Shown: piece after piece, positions 1 to 8,800 of the stretch
Layout: each line of letters begins with the position of its first letter
Position numbering within the stretch: the first letter of the stretch is position 1
Notes under the pieces: model-generated
What the model saw: the letters and a program-made list of their open reading frames with translations, nothing else
What the model was told of the DNA's origin: nothing
Databases searched by the model: none
Assembly (NCBI RefSeq): GCF_009725165.1
Contig: NZ_WNZW01000002.1
Location: 868,001-932,000 of the forward strand
DNA from: Paenibacillus woosongensis
GTDB lineage: Bacteria > Bacillota > Bacilli > Paenibacillales > Paenibacillaceae
Length of the DNA: 64,000 bases
Reading direction: 5' to 3'
Made by a program: the position numbers and the translations under genes

Positions 1-530
1 GCGAGACCTTCATTAAAGAACGCCCGATCGCCGAGGAGATGACGGGACTAAGCGCCAAGGGCAGCAAAGATGCTCCACGGGGACCGGTCACCGTCGACGA
101 TGCAACGCTCTTCCTGGCGCGGTTCGCCAACGGCGCGCTCGGCAGCTTCGAAGCGACCCGCTTCGCGGCAGGACACCGGTCGACTAATTCCTTTGAAATT
201 AACGGGAGCTTGGGCAGCGTAAAATTTGACTTTGAACGGATGAACGAGCTGGAAGTGTATTTTAACTCGGATGAAGAGGATGTCCAAGGCTTTCGGAGAG
301 TGCTGGCTACGGATCCGGCTCATGAATATGCGGAAGCCTGGTGGCCGCCAGGACATACAATCGGCTTCGAGCATACGTTCATTCATGAAATATTGGAACT
401 AACCAATGCTCTTCGGGAAGAGAGGCTGCCACAGCCGAATTTCCGTGACGGCGTGAAATGCCAGGCTGTCCTGGAGGCCGTAGAGCGCTCCATCGACGAG
501 CGCCGCTGGGTCGAAATCTCGGAAATGTAA
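1..530 (+). CDS. Gfo/Idh/MocA family oxidoreductase, C-terminal part (5' end outside window)
   Basis: The reading frame is open from base 3, so the true start lies upstream and only about the last 175 residues are visible. They match the C-terminal substrate-binding half of Gfo/Idh/MocA dehydrogenases: a beta-rich stretch (LARFANGALGSFEATRF), then a segment comparing a reference side chain pattern (SFEINGSLGSVKFD), and a final helix with DGVKCQAVLEAVERS, which resembles the usual end of the family. Family members oxidise or reduce sugars and inositols with NAD(P); the N-terminal Rossmann fold is off-window. It sits 15 bp upstream of a ThuA-like gene and is probably in the same operon. The substrate cannot be told from this fragment. 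Confidence 0.85.
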   Translation, partial: ETFIKERPIAEEMTGLSAKGSKDAPRGPVTVDDATLFLARFANGALGSFEATRFAAGHRSTNSFEINGSLGSVKFDFERMNELEVYFNSDEEDVQGFRRVLATDPAHEYAEAWWPPGHTIGFEHTFIHEILELTNALREERLPQPNFRDGVKCQAVLEAVERSIDERRWVEISEM

Positions 531-545
531 AGGAGACAAAGAGAT

Positions 546-1280
546 ATGAAAAAGGCATTAATTGTCTGGGGCGGCTGGGACGGACACGAGCCGGAGCAAG
601 TCGCAGCCATCTTCGCAAATATATTGCGAAACCATCAATTCGACGTGGAAGTTGCAGATACATTGGAAGCGTATGCAGATGCAGAGAAGCTGATGGGTCT
701 TGATCTGATCGTGCCCGTCTGGACGATGGGGGAAATCCCGCAAGCATACGTCAACAACGTATCGGCAGCGGTTCAGAACGGTACTGGGCTCGCCGGGTGC
801 CACGGCGGCATGTGCGACTCCTTCCGCCATAATGTAGACTGGCAGTTTATGACCGGAGGCCAATGGGTAGCCCACCCGGGTAATGACGGCATAGAATACA
901 TGGTAGAAATCAAGCAATCCTCCAGCCCGCTTGTCGCCGGAATGGAAGACTTTAAGGTAGTGAGTGAGCAATACTACCTGCATGTGGACCCGGCAGTCGA
1001 GGTGCTGGCGACCACCCGTTTTCCCGTAGCCGACGGCCCTCACCGATTGAACAAAGCCGTCGATATGCCGGTTGTTTGGACGAAGCGCTGGGGAATCGGA
1101 CGCGTGTATTATAATTCCCTCGGACATCATGCAGATATCGTTGCGATGCCGGAGGTCACCGAGCTGATGACCCGTGGCCTCCTCTGGGCAGCGGAAGGCA
1201 AGCAGCTCGCTAAAGAGATGTATGGCAATCAGACGCTTAAGCAGCAAAATCACTATACCGGCATGGGCGATAGCCAATAA
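546..1280 (+). CDS. ThuA-like (trehalose-utilisation family) protein
   Basis: A 244-residue cytosolic protein with the class I glutamine-amidotransferase-like fold of the ThuA family. It starts with MKKALIVWGGWDGHEPEQ, has a central GTGLAGCHGGMCDSF block and a late segment with PVVWTKRWGIGRVYYNSLGHH, all family hallmarks. The start is supported by AAGGAG 10 bp upstream. In rhizobia ThuA acts with a Gfo/Idh dehydrogenase (ThuB) on trehalose and related disaccharides through 3-keto intermediates. Here it lies between two Gfo/Idh/MocA genes in the same direction (15 and 33 bp gaps), which suggests a similar keto-glycoside pathway. The exact reaction is inferred, not shown. Confidence 0.85.
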   Translation: MKKALIVWGGWDGHEPEQVAAIFANILRNHQFDVEVADTLEAYADAEKLMGLDLIVPVWTMGEIPQAYVNNVSAAVQNGTGLAGCHGGMCDSFRHNVDWQFMTGGQWVAHPGNDGIEYMVEIKQSSSPLVAGMEDFKVVSEQYYLHVDPAVEVLATTRFPVADGPHRLNKAVDMPVVWTKRWGIGRVYYNSLGHHADIVAMPEVTELMTRGLLWAAEGKQLAKEMYGNQTLKQQNHYTGMGDSQ

Positions 1281-1313
1281 ACCGCCAGCTGCACATAAGA
1301 GGAGAGGCGTATC

Positions 1314-2417
1314 ATGGACAAAATGAAGGTTGGCATTATCGGCTGCGGGAAAATCAGCAGCATTTATATGGAGAACTGCAAGAAATTTAGCGTCCTAGAG
1401 CTTGCGGCCTGCGCTGATCTGGATGTAAGCCGTGCCCGGGAACAAGCGGAGAAATACGGCATTCCTCGCGCCTGTACTACGGACGAACTGCTCGCAGACC
1501 CGGATATCGACATCGTCATCAACCTGACGATTCCGGCCGTGCATGCCGAAGTAAGCCTTAAAGCACTGGAAGCCGGCAAACATGTGTATGTGGAAAAGCC
1601 GCTTACCGCTACGCTGGAGGAGGGCAGGCTCGTGCTGGATACAGCGAAGAGGCTCGGCCTCATCGTTGGCAGCGCCCCGGAGACCTTCCTCGGCGCGGGC
1701 ATTCAAACCGCTCTCAAATTGATCGAGGACGGCGTGATCGGCCGCCCGGTGTCGGCGACAGCCTTCATGATGAGCCGCGGGCACGAGTTCTGGCATCCGG
1801 ATCCAGAGTTTTACTATGCGCAAGGCGGGGGGCCAATGTTCGATATGGGGCCTTATTATTTGACCGCCCTGGTGCAATTGCTCGGCCCGATTCATTCCAT
1901 TGCCGGGATGACAGGCAAGGCCATGGAAGAGCGAATCATTACGAGCGACAAAAAATACGGCAAAACGATTCCAGTCAACATTCCCACCCATGTTGCCGGT
2001 ACGCTCCGGTTCGAGAACGGTGCGATCGCTACCCTGATTACGAGCTTTGATATCTTCGGCGGCAGCAGCCTGCCGCCGATCGAAATCCATGGGACGGAAG
2101 GAACGCTGCTTGTGCCTGATCCGAACACGTTCGGCGGACCGGTGAAATACCGTAAAATCGGCGAAGCCGAATGGACGGAGCAGCCGCTTCTTCCAGGCTA
2201 TACAGAGAACAGCCGTGGAATTGGCCCGGCAGACATGGCCTATTCACTGCTTCGCGGCCGTCCGCACCGGGCAAGCGGGGAGCTTGCTTACCATGTGCTG
2301 GAAGCGATGTGGGCATTCCATGAATCATCCGACTCAGGCCGATATTACGAGATGCACAGCCGCTGCGAGCGCCCTGCCGCTCTTCCAGCCGATCTTGCGC
2401 CTTATACACTGGATTAG
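1314..2417 (+). CDS. Gfo/Idh/MocA family NAD(P)-dependent oxidoreductase
   Basis: A complete 367-residue member of the Gfo/Idh/MocA family. The N-terminal Rossmann fold shows KVGIIGCGKISSIY (nucleotide-binding glycine motif, residues about 5-18), followed by the characteristic EKPLTATLEEG block near residue 96, whose Lys is the usual catalytic/cofactor-contact residue. The C-terminal half is the dimerising beta-sheet domain. The start has GGAG 9 bp upstream. It is the last gene of the run that includes the ThuA-like gene and ends at a strong hairpin. Likely role: oxidation of a sugar or sugar derivative; the substrate is unknown. Confidence 0.9.
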   Translation: MDKMKVGIIGCGKISSIYMENCKKFSVLELAACADLDVSRAREQAEKYGIPRACTTDELLADPDIDIVINLTIPAVHAEVSLKALEAGKHVYVEKPLTATLEEGRLVLDTAKRLGLIVGSAPETFLGAGIQTALKLIEDGVIGRPVSATAFMMSRGHEFWHPDPEFYYAQGGGPMFDMGPYYLTALVQLLGPIHSIAGMTGKAMEERIITSDKKYGKTIPVNIPTHVAGTLRFENGAIATLITSFDIFGGSSLPPIEIHGTEGTLLVPDPNTFGGPVKYRKIGEAEWTEQPLLPGYTENSRGIGPADMAYSLLRGRPHRASGELAYHVLEAMWAFHESSDSGRYYEMHSRCERPAALPADLAPYTLD

Positions 2418-2451
2418 ATTCTAAAATTTTAAATAGATACACGACATATAA

Positions 2452-2488
2452 AAACCGGGCAGGGGATGCGATATCCCCTGCCCGGTTT
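2452..2488. terminator. Bidirectional intrinsic terminator
   Basis: A 16-bp near-perfect stem (AAACCGGGCAGGGGAT / complement) with a 5-base loop, T-rich on both sides. It lies between the convergent oxidoreductase and aldolase genes and can serve both. Confidence 0.9.
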
Positions 2489-2522
2489 ATTAGTTGCTGT
2501 TTATTATTATGATGCAGAATGC

Positions 2523-3161
2523 TTATGCACGGATTTCGCGGAACTTGGCCACGTATTTAGCGGCAAGCTCAGCGATCAGATCATAACGCCCTTCCTTGGC
2601 CGGTGCCGTCAGGTTTCCGCCGATCCCTACCGCAATGCATCCGCTGCGAACCCACTGCTCCATATTGTCGAGATCAACGCCGCCGGTTGGCATGATGTTC
2701 ACATGCGGCATCGGGCCTTTGACAGCCTTGATATAACCCGGATTAAAGTTATTGCCCGGGAACAGCTTCAGCACGTCCACGCCGAGCTTCAACGCTTCTT
2801 TCATCTCATTAAGCGTCATGCAGCCAGGCATGTAAGGTATGCTGTACAGATTGCACAGCCTGCCTGTCTCCTCATCAAAGGAAGGACTCACGACGAATTC
2901 GGCTCCTGCCAAAATGGCGATTCTCGCGGTGATCGGATCCAGCACCGTTCCCGCACCAATCACAGCCTGCCCTCCGTACTCTTTAATCAGACGTTTGATA
3001 ACCTCGTCGGCGTCAGGCGTCGTAAACGTAACCTCAATATTGTTCAAACCGCCTTCGATGCAAGCCTTGGACATTTGATAGGCGGACTCCGCATCATCTC
3101 CGCGGATTACCGCGACGACGCCCAACTCTGTAATATTTTGCAGCACTTTTATTTTCTTCAT
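2523..3161 (-). CDS. eda: 2-keto-3-deoxy-6-phosphogluconate / 4-hydroxy-2-oxoglutarate aldolase
   Basis: A 212-residue TIM-barrel class I aldolase. Visible signatures are the catalytic Glu in NIEVTFTTPDA, the Schiff-base Lys in GVDVLKLFPGN, and the phosphate-binding TGGVDLDN segment. It splits 2-keto-3-deoxy-6-phosphogluconate into pyruvate and glyceraldehyde 3-phosphate, the last step of pectin, glucuronate and galacturonate degradation. The second of two ATGs is chosen because GGGAG abuts the first but lies 6 bp from this one. It is divergent from the KDG kinase across a roughly 290-bp spacer, so the two form a pair. The Bacillus name is kdgA. Confidence 0.93.
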   Translation of the reverse strand: MKKIKVLQNITELGVVAVIRGDDAESAYQMSKACIEGGLNNIEVTFTTPDADEVIKRLIKEYGGQAVIGAGTVLDPITARIAILAGAEFVVSPSFDEETGRLCNLYSIPYMPGCMTLNEMKEALKLGVDVLKLFPGNNFNPGYIKAVKGPMPHVNIMPTGGVDLDNMEQWVRSGCIAVGIGGNLTAPAKEGRYDLIAELAAKYVAKFREIRA

Positions 3162-3448
3162 CGCCATCTCCCTTTCAACTAAACTTTTTTATGTTATTTA
3201 CCTTACTATTTATGATTATCTACATCATATTAAACAACAACTCGGCTGTAAATGCACTATATTTCTTGAATAATTATCGTTTTTTCGCTAAATTTCACGT
3301 ATTCTTATGGAAGTTCTGTGTCAAACCACGTTTCTTCAATTCCTTTATTGTACAAAACCGATTTATGTGTTAATTTCAAGATAACCGATTATTTTGAATA
3401 GGCCAAATTAGTTCATCATCTCACAATTAGATTTAGGAGGAAGCATAA
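3162..3448. promoter_or_regulatory. Divergent aldolase/kinase regulatory region with candidate LacI-type operators
   Basis: A 287-bp AT-rich spacer without a gene. It holds two similar sequences centred on CG: AAAACCGATTTA at 3354-3365 and ATAACCGATTAT at 3381-3392. The second is a palindrome with one mismatch, the form expected of LacI-family operators. A LacI-type regulator is encoded just downstream of the kinase. The role as operators is inference. Confidence 0.45.
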
Positions 3449-4393
3449 ATGAACAAAAAGCTTGACGTAGTCACTTTCGGCGAACCGATGGCGATGTTTT
3501 ACGCTAATGACCCCGGGGAATTGCATAAAGCACTTTCTTTCTCCAAAGGGATGGCCGGCGCTGAATGCAACGTCTCCGTCGGATTATCCCGTTTGGGCCA
3601 CTCCGTCGGTCTGGTCACCAAACTCGGGGAGGACAACTTCGGCCGTTTTATTACCGATACCCTGAATAAGGAGAACATCGACACCTCCAACGTAAAATTT
3701 ACGAATGAATATAGAACGGGTATGCTGGTCAAATCGAAAGTACTGACAGGAGATCCTGTCGTAGAATATTTCCGCAAAAATTCAGCCGCCTCCACAATCA
3801 GCTTATCCGATTTTGACGGCGATTATTTCGCATCCGCGAAGCATATGCATGTAACTGGCATTTTCCCGGCAGTTTCGAAAACCTGTCATGAATTTGCTCT
3901 TCACGCTGTCGATTTCATGCGGTCCCAGGGAAAAACCGTATCCTTCGATCCAAACCTGCGCCCTTCCCTATGGCCGGATACAGATACGATGGTGAAAGCG
4001 ATTAATGACCTGGCCGCCCGCTCCAACTGGGTATTCCCGGGAATTAGCGAAGGCAAGCTGCTTACGGGGCATGATAAGCCGGAGGACATCGCCGATTTCT
4101 ACCTGGCGCGCGGCGTTTCGCTCGTAGTGATCAAGCTTGGACCGGACGGCGCTTATTTCAAATCATCTGACGGAGAAGGATATGTTCCGGGTTTCAAGGT
4201 CGATGAAGTAGTGGACACCGTTGGAGCAGGAGACGGCTTTGCCGTAGGCGTCATCAGCGGGTTGCTGGAACAGCTGCCGCTGCAGGAGGCTGTCCGGCGC
4301 GGCAATGCGATCGGTGCCATCAATGTCATGTCCCCAGGTGATATGGACGGTTTGCCTGACCGGGTGAAGCTGCAGAAATTTATGGAGCAATAA
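3449..4393 (+). CDS. kdgK: 2-dehydro-3-deoxygluconate kinase (PfkB/ribokinase family)
   Basis: A 314-residue PfkB-family sugar kinase. It begins with VVTFGEPMAMFYAND, typical of KDG kinases, carries the N-terminal GAECNVSVGLSRLG motif, and ends with the DTVGAGDGFAVG signature near residue 250 whose Asp is the catalytic base. It phosphorylates 2-keto-3-deoxygluconate with ATP, producing the substrate of the divergently encoded aldolase. AGGAGG stands 8 bp before the ATG. It is followed by a hairpin and the LacI-family gene on the opposite strand. Another PfkB substrate cannot be excluded, but the context argues for KDG. Confidence 0.9.
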   Translation: MNKKLDVVTFGEPMAMFYANDPGELHKALSFSKGMAGAECNVSVGLSRLGHSVGLVTKLGEDNFGRFITDTLNKENIDTSNVKFTNEYRTGMLVKSKVLTGDPVVEYFRKNSAASTISLSDFDGDYFASAKHMHVTGIFPAVSKTCHEFALHAVDFMRSQGKTVSFDPNLRPSLWPDTDTMVKAINDLAARSNWVFPGISEGKLLTGHDKPEDIADFYLARGVSLVVIKLGPDGAYFKSSDGEGYVPGFKVDEVVDTVGAGDGFAVGVISGLLEQLPLQEAVRRGNAIGAINVMSPGDMDGLPDRVKLQKFMEQ

Positions 4394-4411
4394 ATCTGGA
4401 TATGATAGAAA

Positions 4412-4450
4412 AAGAACATGCCCCTCGTTAACGGGAGCATGTTCTTTTTT
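4412..4450. terminator. Bidirectional intrinsic terminator
   Basis: AAGAACATGC pairs with GCATGTTCTT around a smaller inner CCC/GGG pairing, with a run of T on both strands. It separates the convergent kdgK and LacI-family genes; the T run reaches the regulator's stop codon. Confidence 0.9.
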
Positions 4451-5463
4451 TATATTGTCCGTACGGATTGCCCTTGCTGCAGCATCGGCGGGAAACGGTA
4501 TGTAATCGGCAGCTCCGTCCCCTTCTGTTCAATCGAAGAGAGCAAAATTTTCGCAGCCTGTGTCCCCATGTCGTAAGCAGGCTGGGATATCGTCGTAATG
4601 ACCGGATTATAGATATGCGCAAACTCGGCATCATCGATGCCAATTACGGACAACTGATCGGGAATCCGCAGGCCTGTCTGATTGGCGTACTTCAAAATTT
4701 CCGCCAGCACAATATCATTGCCTGCCAGCAGCGCTGTTGGCGGTTCGGGCAGTGCCAGCAGCCCTTCCAGCACCTCGGCTATATTTTCTTTCGGTGCATG
4801 GCAAACATAGGCTTCGTCGGTCGGAAGGCTGAGCTCCTCCATCGCTTTTTTATACCCGCTGATCCGCTCCTTGCGAGGTGTAATGGCGTAATCGCCAAGC
4901 GGAAGCGACAGAATCGCAATCCGTTCATGTCCATGCTCGGCCAGCTCCTGAATCGCAATTTTCGCCGCAGCTTCGTTATCAAGCAGCAAGCTTTGCGTCG
5001 TTACACCCTCAACGAGCCGATCCAGAAATACAAGCGGGAGCTTCATCTCCATCACCCTGCGATAGGAACTGTTACCGTTCCCGGACGGGAATACGATCAG
5101 GCCGTCGACCTGGCGAGCTGCCAGCATTTCGATATATTCGCGTTCCTTCTCCGGACTCTCATCAGCGTTGCATATAATCACCTGCGTTTTATGCTGCTGC
5201 AGCTCGTTTTCGATGGCGCGTATGCATTTGATCGATAACGAGTAATCGATATTGGCCACAATGATGCCAACCATGAAGGTTCGATTCTGCTTCAGGCTGC
5301 GGGCAAGTCCGTTCGGCTGATATTTGAGGTCCTCGATAACCTCGCTGATCCGCCTTCTTGTATCCTCGCTCATATATTGATATCGTTCGTTTAAATACTG
5401 GGAGACCGTGCTTTTGGAAACCCCGGCTCTTTTGGCCACATCTTCGATTGTCGGTTTTTTCAT
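4450..5463 (-). CDS. LacI-family transcriptional regulator, probably of the KDG genes
   Basis: A 337-residue LacI/GalR repressor. The N-terminal helix-turn-helix reads TIEDVAKRAGVSKSTVSQYLN, and the rest is a periplasmic-binding-protein-like effector domain (VGIIVANIDYSLSIKCIRAIE, later VIGIDDAEFAHIYNPVITTI). The start chosen at MKKPTIED has GGAG 7 bp upstream; a longer open frame to 5526 has no ribosome site. Its position beside kdgK and eda matches KdgR of Bacillus, which represses pectin/glucuronate catabolism and is released by KDG. That assignment rests on context. Confidence 0.88.
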   Translation of the reverse strand: MKKPTIEDVAKRAGVSKSTVSQYLNERYQYMSEDTRRRISEVIEDLKYQPNGLARSLKQNRTFMVGIIVANIDYSLSIKCIRAIENELQQHKTQVIICNADESPEKEREYIEMLAARQVDGLIVFPSGNGNSSYRRVMEMKLPLVFLDRLVEGVTTQSLLLDNEAAAKIAIQELAEHGHERIAILSLPLGDYAITPRKERISGYKKAMEELSLPTDEAYVCHAPKENIAEVLEGLLALPEPPTALLAGNDIVLAEILKYANQTGLRIPDQLSVIGIDDAEFAHIYNPVITTISQPAYDMGTQAAKILLSSIEQKGTELPITYRFPPMLQQGQSVRTI

Positions 5464-5536
5464 CAACCTTCTCCGCTCCTTGTCCAACCCGCTGAGGGAC
5501 AATACTATTCGGATATCGTCACTCAATTCATCTGTA

Positions 5537-5567
5537 TTACTAAAAAAGTATACCTATCTTTTAGTAA
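5537..5567. promoter_or_regulatory. Inverted repeat over the LacI-family gene promoter
   Basis: TTACTAAAA and TTTTAGTAA face each other with centres 22 bp apart. A TATACT-like minus-10 (5547-5552, minus strand) lies between them. This could be an autoregulatory operator of the LacI-family gene; its centre lacks the CG typical of LacI sites, so it may belong to another regulator. Confidence 0.35.
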
Positions 5568-5599
5568 ATAATCTATAGCTACGCTTCACTTGCATCTAG

Positions 5600-5830
5600 T
5601 TACAGGCTGCAAATTTTCTGTTTGGCCATTATCGCTCTGAGTGGTTCGGCAAGGTGATGAGCGACCCATAAGCCCATTTCTATAGAGAGCTCGTGGTAAT
5701 TGCCCGCTCTGTGTATCCCCCTCAATTCTAAAGTCTGTTGACTATACGGCTGATTCGATGTAATTCCAAGCAAAAGAGACATCTGCCTCCGTACTAAAAT
5801 TGCAGGCTGCAACCCGCGATTTTCATACAA
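5600..5830 (-). other. Unrecognised 76-codon open frame or non-coding element
   Basis: This stretch between the LacI gene and the giant repeat gene holds one open frame (MYENRGLQPAILVRRQ...). It resembles no family I know and has no ribosome binding site; the bases before its ATG read CTCCTTTGT. The block is bounded by two copies of CAGGCTGCAA (about 5603 and 5802) in the same orientation, and the sequences GAGACATCT and AGATGTCCC near the right side form a partial inverted repeat. It may be a dispersed non-coding repeat or a gene relic rather than a working gene. Comparison with other Paenibacillus genomes would decide. Confidence 0.3.
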
Positions 5831-5881
5831 AGGAGATGTCCCTCTGATCCTATCCTTATACCCAACATCCCAAATTTACGG

Positions 5882-8800
5882 TTAATTCAAACTGCCAACA
5901 GCGATCCATGTGACGAATCCATAATTTCTAGAGCTGGGCTTCATTCTCGAAATTTCAAGAATTGCTGAGTCAGGCGCCTGCGATTTCAACGAGACGTAAT
6001 ACCCCGGATTGTTCGCCATGGCTACGATGACATAATGCGCATGGGCAAAGGGCTCCTCAAGCAATACCATCACTTCTGTTGATTCCTCGTGATTCTGAAG
6101 AAGAAATGCTGCCATTCCAAACTGCTGCATCGTTGGTTGATCCCGTATGGCAGTCACTGGGGTTACTGACAAATGCTCCAATTGAACCGCACCCCGCTTG
6201 ATATGCGGGCTCTCGATCGCACCGGCGGCCAAATGTTGGCTTTGTATGACTGCATCCGCCAAATGATCGCCCTGAACAGCCCCTGCCTGCAGATGTGCCG
6301 CCCCCACGGATTCTTCCTGCAGTACGGCTCCGTCTACTGCGCTGAGCTGCAAGTGAGCACGGCTGACCGAGCCTGCTGCCAGATCGCTTCCCTTCACACC
6401 GCCCTCTGGCAGCAATCCTTCCTGCCGAAGATCGGCAGATAAGTGTTCAGTGTTCACCGTGCCGACACCGATATGACGGGAGTTCACCGCGCCTGCCGCA
6501 ATATGGCTTTCTGACACGATGCCTTCGCTCAGATGGCGGGATTCCACTTGACCAGCTGCCAGATGATGGCTTTGGATCAGATCATCCGCCAGGTGATAGC
6601 TCTGAATCGACTCTGCCTGCAAATGTGACGTGCCCACGGACTCTTCTTGAAGCACTGCGCTGTCTACCGCGCCAGGGTGCAGATGAGCGCGGCTGACCGA
6701 ACCTGCTGCCAGATCGCTTCCCTTCACACCGCCCTCTGGCAGCAATCCTTCCTGCCGCAGCCCGGCAGATAAATGCTCAGCCTTCAACGTGCCGGCACCG
6801 ATATGACGGGAACTCACTGCACCTGCCGCAATATGGCCCTCTAAGATAATGCCTTCGCTCAAATGATGGGATTCCACTTGACCAGTTGCCAGATGATGGC
6901 TTTGGATCAGATCATCCGCCAGGTGATAGCTCTGAATTGCCTCAGCCTGCAGATGTGACGTGCCTACGGACTCTTCTTGAAGCACTGCGCTGTCCACCGC
7001 ATCCGGCCGCAGATGCGCACGGCTGACCGAGCCTGCTGCCAAATCGCTTCCCTTCACACCGCCCTCTGGCAGCAATCCTTCCTGCCGAAGATCGGCAGAC
7101 AAGTGCTCAGCCTTCAACGTGCCGGTACCGATATGACGGGAGCTCACTGCGCCTGCTGCAATATGGCTGGCTGATACAATGCCTTCGCTCAGATGGCGGG
7201 ATTCCACTTGACCCGTAGCCAGATGTTGGCTTTGAATTAGGTCATCCGCCAGATGATAGCTCTGGATTGCTCCTGCTTGCAGATGTGCCGACCCTACGGA
7301 CTCTTCTTGAAGCACAACGCTGTCTACCGCGCCAGGGTGCAGATGAGCGCGGCTGACCGAGCCTGCTGCCAGATCGCTTCCCTTCACACCGCCCTCTGGC
7401 AGCAATCCTTCCTGCCGCAGCCCGGCAGATAAATGCTCAGCCTTCAACGTGCCGGCACCGATATGACGGGAACTCACTGCACCTGCCGCAATATGGCCTT
7501 CTAAGATAATGCCTTCGCTCAAATGATGGGATTCCACTTGACCAGCTGCCAGATGTTGGCTTTGGATTAGATCATCCGTCAGATGATAGCTCTGAATTGC
7601 CTCAGCCTGCAGATGTGACGTGCCCACGGACTCTTCTTGAAGCACTGCGCTGTCCACCGCGTCCGGCTGCAGATGCGCACGGCTGACCGAGCCTGCTGCC
7701 AAATCGCTTCCCTTCACACCGCCCTCTGGCAGCAATCCTTCCTGCCGCAGCTCAGCGGATAAATGCTCAGCCTTCAACGTGCCGGCACTGATATGACGGG
7801 AGCTCACCGCGCCTTCCGCAATATGGCTCTCTAAGATAATGCCTTCGCTCAAATGATGGGATTCCACTTGACCCGTAGCCAGATGATGGCTTTGGATCAG
7901 ATCATCCGCCAGATGATAGCTCTGAATTGCCTCAGCCTGCAGATGTGACGTGCCCACGGACTCTTCTTGAAGCACTGCGCTGTCCACCGCGTCCGACTGC
8001 AGATGCGCACGGCTGACCGAGCCTGCTGCCAAATCGCTTCCCTTCACACCGCCCTCTGGCAGCAATCCTTCCTGCCGCAGCTCAGTGGATAAATGCTCAG
8101 CCTTCAACGTGCCGGCACCGATATGACGGGAGCTCACCGCGCCTTCCGCAATATGGCTCTCTAAGATAATGCCTTCGCTCAAATGATGGGATTTCACTTG
8201 ACCTGCCGCCAGATGTTGGCTTTGGATCAATTCATCCGCCAGATGATAGCTCTGAATCGCCTCTGCCTGCAGATGTGACGAGCCCACGGAATTTTCCCGG
8301 AGCACCTCGCCATCTACCACGCCTGGCTGCAAATGCGTACGGCTGACCGAGCCTGCTGCCAGATCGCTTCCCTTCACACCGCCCTCTGGCAGCAATCCTT
8401 CCTGCCGCAGCTCAGTGGATAAATGCTCAGCCTTCAACGTGCCAGCATTGATATGACGGGAGCTCACCACTTTTTCGGCAATATGGCTGGCTGATACGAT
8501 GCCTTCGCTCAAATGGCGGGATTCCACTTGACCCGTAGCCAGATGTTGGCTTTGAATCAGTTGTTCTGCCAGGTGATAACTCTGAACGGCTCCTGCCTGA
8601 AGATGCGCTGCCCCGACGGACTCCTCTTGGAGCACAACACTGTCTACCGAACCAGGGTGCAGATGAGCGCGGCTGACCGAGCCTGCTGCCAAATCGCTTC
8701 CCCTTACGCCGGCCTCCGGCAGCAGTCCATTCCGCTGCAGATCAATAGATAAATGCTTTACCTGAACGGCTTGAGGAGAAATCTGCCTTGATTCGACGGA

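Noticed and set aside
546..747. Small frames overlapping the ThuA gene on both strands
   Set aside because: They lack ribosome sites and family features, whereas the ThuA-like protein is clear.
6391..8730. Regular repeats as a CRISPR array
   Set aside because: The repeats are 330 bp, contiguous, in frame and coding, without unique spacers or cas genes.
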